64,000 nt of DNA from contig NZ_GG657754.1 in NCBI RefSeq assembly GCF_000158915.1, forward strand, positions 1,220,708 through 1,284,707, read 5' to 3'. The notes beneath the pieces were generated by a model that was not told the DNA's origin, did no database searches, and worked only from the letters and a program-made list of their open reading frames with translations. The position numbers and the translations under genes are program-made. Shown piece after piece: positions 59,898-64,000 of this stretch (positions are counted from its first letter, which is position 1; every line of letters begins with the position of its first letter). Source of the DNA: Streptomyces himastatinicus ATCC 53653 (GTDB taxonomy: Bacteria > Actinomycetota > Actinomycetes > Streptomycetales > Streptomycetaceae).

Positions 59898-61055
59898 TCA
59901 CGATCCGAGGGGACGCAGCAGGGAGCGGGAGATGATGTGGCGCTGGATCTCGCTGGTGCCGTCCCAGATGCGCTCCACCCGGGCGTCCCGCCAGAACCGT
60001 TCGATCGGCAGTTCCGCCATCAGCCCCATGCCGCCGAAGATCTGCACCGCCCGGTCGGTGATCCGGCCCAGCGCTTCCGAGGCGTACAGCTTCGCCATCG
60101 CCGCGTCCCGGTCGGTCATGGTGCCCTGGTCGAGCTTCCACGCCGCCCGCATGGTGAGCAGTTCGGCGGCCTCCAGCTCGGTGGCCATGTCCGCCAGGGG
60201 GAAACTGACGCCCTGGAACCGGCCGATCGTCTGCCCGAACTGGCGGCGTTCGGCGGCCCACCCCGTGGCGAGGTCCAGTACGCGCCGGGCGCGCCCGACA
60301 CTGGTGGCGGCGACGCTGAGCCGACTGGCGCCCAGCCACTCCGCCATCAGGTCGAAGCCACGCCCCTCTTCGCCGAGGCGCCCGCCCGCGGGGATCCGGC
60401 AGTCCGTGAAGGACAGTTCGCACTGGTGGTATCCCCGGTGCGATACGGCCGCCGAGCCACGGGTGACGGTGAGGCCCGGGGTGTCCAGGTCCACCAGGAA
60501 TGCCGTGATCGGGTTCTTCCCTGTGGTGGGGCCCGTGGCACCGGTGGTGGCGAAGAGGATCACGAAGTCCGCCGCGTCGGCGTGGCTGATGAAGTGTTTG
60601 GTGCCGTTGATGACGTACGTGTCGCCGTCCCGTACCGCGCGCGTGGTCATGGAGCGTACGTCGGATCCCGCGCCGGGTTCGGTCATGGCGAGGCAGTCAT
60701 GGCGTTCCCCGCGGATGGTCGGGAGCAGATAGCGCTCGCGTTGCTCCCCTTCGCAGGCCTGAAGGATGTTGCTCGGCCGGGCCACGAGCATCTGGAGGGC
60801 GTAGCCGGTGCGGCCCAGCTCGCGCTCCACCAGGGTCATGCTGGTGGCGTCCAGGCCGCCGCCACCCAGCTCTTCGGGCATGTTGGCCGCGTAGAGCCCG
60901 GCGTCGAGGGCCTTGCGGCGGATCCGCTCGGCCAGTGCGGGCGGCACCTCGTCGAGCCGCTCGACCTCATCCTCGTGCGGCTCCAGCTCGTTCGTGACGA
61001 ACGTGCGCACCGTGTCCACGATCATGCGCTGCTCGTCGGTGAGTTCGAAATCCAT
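59898..61055 (-). CDS. Acyl-CoA dehydrogenase
   Basis: A 385-residue FAD-dependent acyl-CoA dehydrogenase. FAD/CoA signatures are AMTEPGAGSDVRSM, VINGTKHFISHADAADFVIL and the C-terminal VQIFGGMGLMAELPIERFWR. Where the short/medium-chain enzymes have the catalytic base in YEGTSEIQR, this one reads IWDGTSEIQRHIIS, so Glu is replaced by Asp; this could slow or alter the reaction, or the base could lie elsewhere. It could act as a crotonobetainyl-CoA reductase-like (CaiA) enzyme given the CaiD-like neighbour. It is 57 bases downstream of the thioesterase gene in the same direction. Confidence 0.9.
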   Translation of the reverse strand: MDFELTDEQRMIVDTVRTFVTNELEPHEDEVERLDEVPPALAERIRRKALDAGLYAANMPEELGGGGLDATSMTLVERELGRTGYALQMLVARPSNILQACEGEQRERYLLPTIRGERHDCLAMTEPGAGSDVRSMTTRAVRDGDTYVINGTKHFISHADAADFVILFATTGATGPTTGKNPITAFLVDLDTPGLTVTRGSAAVSHRGYHQCELSFTDCRIPAGGRLGEEGRGFDLMAEWLGASRLSVAATSVGRARRVLDLATGWAAERRQFGQTIGRFQGVSFPLADMATELEAAELLTMRAAWKLDQGTMTDRDAAMAKLYASEALGRITDRAVQIFGGMGLMAELPIERFWRDARVERIWDGTSEIQRHIISRSLLRPLGS

Positions 61056-61112
61056 GGCGGCTCCTCAGGACGGCGGGACGGGAGCGAATGGGCTTCGGGC
61101 GTGGCGTGGGCT

Positions 61113-61685
61113 TCAGCCGCGGCGGGGGATCCCCATCGGGCGGCCCACGACCTCGGGCCGGGGCAGGGCCGTGTGCGCCTGGTGGATCGCGGCCAGCCGC
61201 TGGAGCAGGGTCGCGGGCATCGGGCACGACCGCCCCCGCTCCATGTCGACGTGCACCAGCATCTGTTCGGCGGTGGCCAGCAGTGTGCCGGTGGTGTCGT
61301 GGTGCATTTCGTGGAAGATGTGGGCCCGCTTGGTGTCATGGTCCAGTACGCGGAGGGTCAGCCGGATCGGCTCCCCCTCGGCCACTTCGCGGCGGTTGTG
61401 CAGATGGGTTTCCACCGTGTACAGCGAGTGGCCCGCGGCCCGGTACCGCTCGTCGATGCCGATGTAGCGGAAGAACGCGTCCGCGTTGTCCCCGAAGACC
61501 AGCAGGTAGCAGGACTCGCTCATGTGGCCGTTGTAGTCCACCCAGGCCGGGCTGACGGTGGTGTGGTGCAAGGACAACGGTGCGGGGATGTCGGCGGTGT
61601 CGTCCCAGGTGCGGTGGCCGGTGCCCTCGTAGGGCGTGATCACCCGGCCCGTGTTTTGCTCGGCTTCGTCGTCGCTGTCTGCCAT
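61113..61685 (-). CDS. Hot-dog-fold acyl-CoA thioesterase
   Basis: A 190-residue thioesterase of the hot-dog fold. Signatures are TTVSPAWVDYNGHMSESCYL, LVFGDNADAFFRYIGIDERY, HSLYTVETHLHNRREVAEGE and RAHIFHEMHHDTTGTLLATA. The VDYNGHM motif carries the usual catalytic Asp. This family includes betainyl-CoA/carnitine-linked thioesterases. It is the first gene of the minus-strand acyl-CoA unit and starts 67 bases downstream of the XRE-TetR regulator's stop codon. Confidence 0.85.
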   Translation of the reverse strand: MADSDDEAEQNTGRVITPYEGTGHRTWDDTADIPAPLSLHHTTVSPAWVDYNGHMSESCYLLVFGDNADAFFRYIGIDERYRAAGHSLYTVETHLHNRREVAEGEPIRLTLRVLDHDTKRAHIFHEMHHDTTGTLLATAEQMLVHVDMERGRSCPMPATLLQRLAAIHQAHTALPRPEVVGRPMGIPRRG

Positions 61686-61751
61686 ACCCGGCTCCTGTTC
61701 CTGACGGTGCTGTTTCCGGGTTCGTATCGGTCGGTGCGAGGTCGCGGTCGC

Positions 61752-62603
61752 TCAGCTCCGGACGATCTCGCGTTGCACGAAGTCGTAGAGAATCCGCCGC
61801 ATCCGCTCGACGCTGCGGCCGGGGCGGCCGGTGAGCACCTGGATGCCCAGACCGTCGATCAGGGCCGTCAGGGACACGGCCAGCTCCTCGGGATCGGCGT
61901 CGGTGAAGACGCCCTGGGCCTGGCCTTCGGCGATCGTGCGCGCGACCGTCTCGTGGTAGCGGGCGTAGGAATCGGTGTGCAGCACCCGCAGCTCCGGGCG
62001 GAGCGCGGTCTCGTTCCACACTTGCAGCCAGATCGACCATTCCCGCTGCAACGCGCCCGGGGTGGGCAGCTGCAACTCGACCAGGCGCAGCAGCCGTTGA
62101 TGCGCGTCCTCGATGCGGTGCAGCTCCGCGACCTGGCGGTCGAAAGCCTGCTGCACCGAGTGGCGCAGCGCCTCGGTGAGCAGACCGTCGCGGCCCGGGA
62201 AGTGGTAGTGGATCGTGGCGGCGCTCGTACCGCAGGCTTCCGCGACGTCCGACACCCGCACCGCGTGATAGCCCCGCTCGGCGATGAGGCGGCAGGCCGC
62301 GTCGAGGATCTGGCGGTACCGTCCGGTGTCCCCGTCGCGTACGGGCCGTCGGGCACTGCGCTGCGGAACCGCGGACACGGTGTCCGCCTCGTCGCTGCCG
62401 TTGATCAGCCAGTTCACCGTGACGTTGCCGATCTCGGCGATCCTGGTCAGCTCGGCGGGGGTGAACCGCCGCGCCCCGGTCAGCGACTTGGACAGCTTGG
62501 TGGGGTCCAGCCCCATGGCGTCGGCGAACGCGCGCTGGCTGCCCGGGTATCCGCGCAGCACCTCACGCACCCGCTGACGCGTCGCGTCCGCAGTGTGCAG
62601 CAT
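61752..62603 (-). CDS. Two-HTH regulator: XRE domain fused to TetR
   Basis: A 283-residue regulator with two DNA-binding modules. Residues about 5-60 form an XRE-like helix-turn-helix (QRAFADAMGLDPTKLSKSLT then GARRFTPAELTRIAEIGNVT). A linker leads to a complete TetR unit (ILDAACRLIAERGYHAVRVS, DVAEACGTSAATIHYHFPGR) and a TetR ligand domain. ATG 62603 was chosen because it starts just before the XRE domain. An inverted repeat at 62623-62641 lies directly upstream and may be its autoregulatory site. It precedes the acyl-CoA unit in the same direction and is the probable regulator. Confidence 0.85.
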   Translation of the reverse strand: MLHTADATRQRVREVLRGYPGSQRAFADAMGLDPTKLSKSLTGARRFTPAELTRIAEIGNVTVNWLINGSDEADTVSAVPQRSARRPVRDGDTGRYRQILDAACRLIAERGYHAVRVSDVAEACGTSAATIHYHFPGRDGLLTEALRHSVQQAFDRQVAELHRIEDAHQRLLRLVELQLPTPGALQREWSIWLQVWNETALRPELRVLHTDSYARYHETVARTIAEGQAQGVFTDADPEELAVSLTALIDGLGIQVLTGRPGRSVERMRRILYDFVQREIVRS

Positions 62604-62622
62604 GCCGCCGACCCTAGGGGCG

Positions 62623-62641
62623 CATTGCGAAACCCGCAATG
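62623..62641. promoter_or_regulatory. Inverted repeat upstream of the XRE-TetR gene
   Basis: CATTGCG-AAACC-CGCAATG is a perfect 7-bp-arm inverted repeat 20 bases upstream of the regulator's start codon. It is in the gap between the XRE-TetR and FadR-type genes and may serve either protein. Confidence 0.7.
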
Positions 62642-62683
62642 GTCTGACTCATCAATCGCAACGCAACGCGGCTCACCGTCCCG

Positions 62684-63382
62684 TCAGGCCGGGGAGTCCT
62701 CCTCCATGGGCGGCATGAAGGCCCGCAGCCATCGCTCCGTCTGGGCGACGTGCGCCTCGGCCGCACCGGCGGCGGCGCGCGGATCGCGGTCGGCGATCGC
62801 GGTGGCCAGCACGCGGTGGTCCTCGTCGCTCTTGCGCCGCATCCGCTCGCCCTCGGGGAGGGTGAAGATCTGGTACTTGCGGGAGCGGGCGCGGAAGACC
62901 GAGAGCAGGGAGGCGAGGGCGGGGTTTCCGGCCGCGGTGGCGATCGCGGCGTGGAAGCGGTGGTCGAGGTCCGATGCCTCGGTGGGGTCGTCGGTGGCGT
63001 CCATGGCCTCGATGAGTGCGAAGAGTTCCCGCACCGTCTCCGGGGTGCTGCGGGCCGCGGCCTGCGCCGCGACGTGGGACTCCAGGACGCGCCGGATCTC
63101 GTACACCTCCAGCAGACCGGAGAGCGGCAGCAGCTCCAGGGTGAGCGACAGGCTGCCTATGATGTCCTCCGGCCTGAGCTGGGAGACATAGGTACCGGAG
63201 CCGTGCCGCGGCTCGATCACCCCCAGGGCCGCGAGCATCCGTACGGCCTCGCGCAACGACCCCCGGGACACGCCGAGTTCCTCGCACAGCTCACCCTCGG
63301 GCGGAATGCGCCCTCCGGCGCTGAGGCGCCCGGTGGCGATCATGTGGCGCAGGCCGTGGAACGCCTTGTCGACTGCGGACAT
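62684..63382 (-). CDS. FadR-subfamily GntR regulator (FCD domain)
   Basis: A 232-residue GntR/FadR-type regulator. The winged helix is AGGRIPPEGELCEELGVSRG then SLREAVRMLAALGVIEPRHG and SGTYVS. The C-terminal FCD helical domain carries the metal-binding pattern: Asp/His in EASDLDHRFHAAIATAAGNP, a later KSDEDHRVLATAI and EAHVAQTERW. It is 81 bases upstream of the XRE-TetR gene in the same direction. An inverted repeat with CATCAGATG half-sites lies upstream at 63441-63483. Sugar acids or carboxylic acids are common ligands. Confidence 0.9.
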   Translation of the reverse strand: MSAVDKAFHGLRHMIATGRLSAGGRIPPEGELCEELGVSRGSLREAVRMLAALGVIEPRHGSGTYVSQLRPEDIIGSLSLTLELLPLSGLLEVYEIRRVLESHVAAQAAARSTPETVRELFALIEAMDATDDPTEASDLDHRFHAAIATAAGNPALASLLSVFRARSRKYQIFTLPEGERMRRKSDEDHRVLATAIADRDPRAAAGAAEAHVAQTERWLRAFMPPMEEDSPA

Positions 63383-63440
63383 CCGATTCCTCCCGAACGG
63401 GCGGGGCGCGGTTCCGCGCCCTTCGCCGCACTGTACCGAT

Positions 63441-63483
63441 TCATCAGATGTCTCAGAGGTATCGATCGGAAGTCATCTGATGA
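63441..63483. promoter_or_regulatory. GntR-type inverted repeat
   Basis: TCATCAGATG (63441-63450) and CATCTGATGA (63474-63483) are near-exact inverted copies separated by 23 bases. They lie 58-101 bases upstream of the FadR-type start and 140 bases before the divergent aminotransferase gene, so both may be controlled. Confidence 0.7.
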
Positions 63484-63622
63484 TCCACGCTGTCACACCC
63501 CTTGATTGCACGGAATCCGTCATGCAGGATGCCGAGTCATCATACGTGTTCTGGTCGCGATCAGATCTTTCCCATTTCTGATGCCCCTCGGAACACCCCG
63601 GGCCCGGCAGATCGGGAGTCAT

Positions 63623-64000
63623 GTGAGCGAGACCGATGTCATCGCGGCGCCACGCCCCCTGTTGCTGGCCGACGGCCGGCCAGCCGACCGGGCGTGGACG
63701 CTGGACCCCGCCATGAGACACCTGAACCACGGTTCCTTCGGCGCGGTTCCCCTGGTGGCACAGGAGCGGCAGAAGCAGCTGCGGGTGGAGATGGAACGCT
63801 CCCCAGTGGTGTGGTTCCCGGCGCTGCCGCAGCGGATCGCCGACACCAGGGTCGAGATCGCCGACTTCCTGGCGGTGGCCGCCGACGACCTGGCCCTGGT
63901 GCCGAACGCGAGCGCGGGCATCAGCGTCGTGTACGCCGCCCTCGACCGCCGCCGCGGCGGGGAGATCGTCGTCACCGACCACGGTTACGGCGCCGTCACC
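63623..64000 (+). CDS. Class-V aminotransferase, isopenicillin N epimerase-like (partial, cut by window edge)
   Basis: The first 126 codons of a PLP-dependent class-V aminotransferase. WTLDPAMRHLNHGSFGAVPL matches the N-terminus of isopenicillin N epimerase-like proteins (HLNHGSFGA motif), and LVPNASAGISVVYAALDR and EIVVTDHGYGAV match the cofactor-binding region. GTG 63623 has GGGAG upstream. It is divergent from the FadR-type regulator across the inverted repeat at 63441. The PLP lysine lies beyond the window. Confidence 0.85.
   Translation, partial: MSETDVIAAPRPLLLADGRPADRAWTLDPAMRHLNHGSFGAVPLVAQERQKQLRVEMERSPVVWFPALPQRIADTRVEIADFLAVAADDLALVPNASAGISVVYAALDRRRGGEIVVTDHGYGAVT

Noticed and set aside
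59742-63191. A 1149-codon open frame on the plus strand across several acyl-CoA genes
   Set aside because: It crosses well-supported genes and their intergenic gaps and matches no family, so it is a mirror frame.

Overview
The window looks like an accessory or chromosome-arm segment of a Streptomyces-type actinomycete. It is very GC-rich, uses GTG (and once TTG) starts often, has Tat signal peptides and actinomycete-type regulator families, and contains the Streptomyces-style CsoR/copper system. No rRNA, tRNA, CRISPR array or insertion sequence was recognised.

Layout. 0-11 kb: sugar and redox genes. These are the first codons of a Tat-exported protein, a cellulase-like glycoside hydrolase, an XRE regulator, two aldo/keto reductases, a Tat-exported GH78 alpha-L-rhamnosidase divergent from a LacI regulator with two perfect LacI operators, and a GH43 xylosidase-type enzyme. 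11-17 kb: a copper locus (atypical HMA protein, csoR, CsoR-type boxes), a LuxR-like regulator, a methionyl-tRNA-synthetase paralogue that has lost KMSKS, and a DHA2 exporter with CsoR boxes in its promoter. 17-30 kb: a decaying region with several broken genes (LysR, two MFS exporters, NRPS condensation fragment, multicopper oxidase, a binding-protein/polyol-dehydrogenase fusion). Between them lie intact genes: a FrnE/DsbA oxidoreductase coupled to a 50-residue Cys peptide, TetR and DeoR regulators, an MFS exporter, and two membrane proteins linked to the oxidase.

30-37 kb: a TetR/SDR pair with a striking operator, an RmlD-like reductase, a 959-residue protein that appears to combine helices, a beta-propeller and TPR-like repeats, and asnB. 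38-46 kb: an acyl-CoA module (thiolase, fused isobutyryl-CoA mutase IcmF, ETF alpha/beta, 3-hydroxyacyl-CoA dehydrogenase) around a TetR gene flanked by two copies of the same operator. 46-54 kb: gene fragments, a two-component system, DUF3500 and HupE/UreJ-type proteins, and a secreted histidine phosphatase. 53-56.5 kb: a second copper locus (secreted His-rich protein, CsoR boxes, copA) whose promoter is paralogous to the one at 11.5 kb. 57-63 kb: a probable operon (thioesterase, acyl-CoA dehydrogenase, ADP-forming acyl-CoA synthetase, CaiD-like hydratase) with an XRE-TetR fusion regulator and a FadR-type regulator. The window ends inside a class-V aminotransferase.

Two themes stand out. First, one csoR gene may serve a dispersed copper regulon of four promoters carrying nine box-like sites. 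Second, the 11-30 kb region shows unusual gene decay beside small unrecognised genes. The best candidates for undescribed biology are the 959-residue protein, the Cys-peptide/FrnE pair under a perfect 30-bp palindrome, and the KMSKS-less MetRS paralogue.
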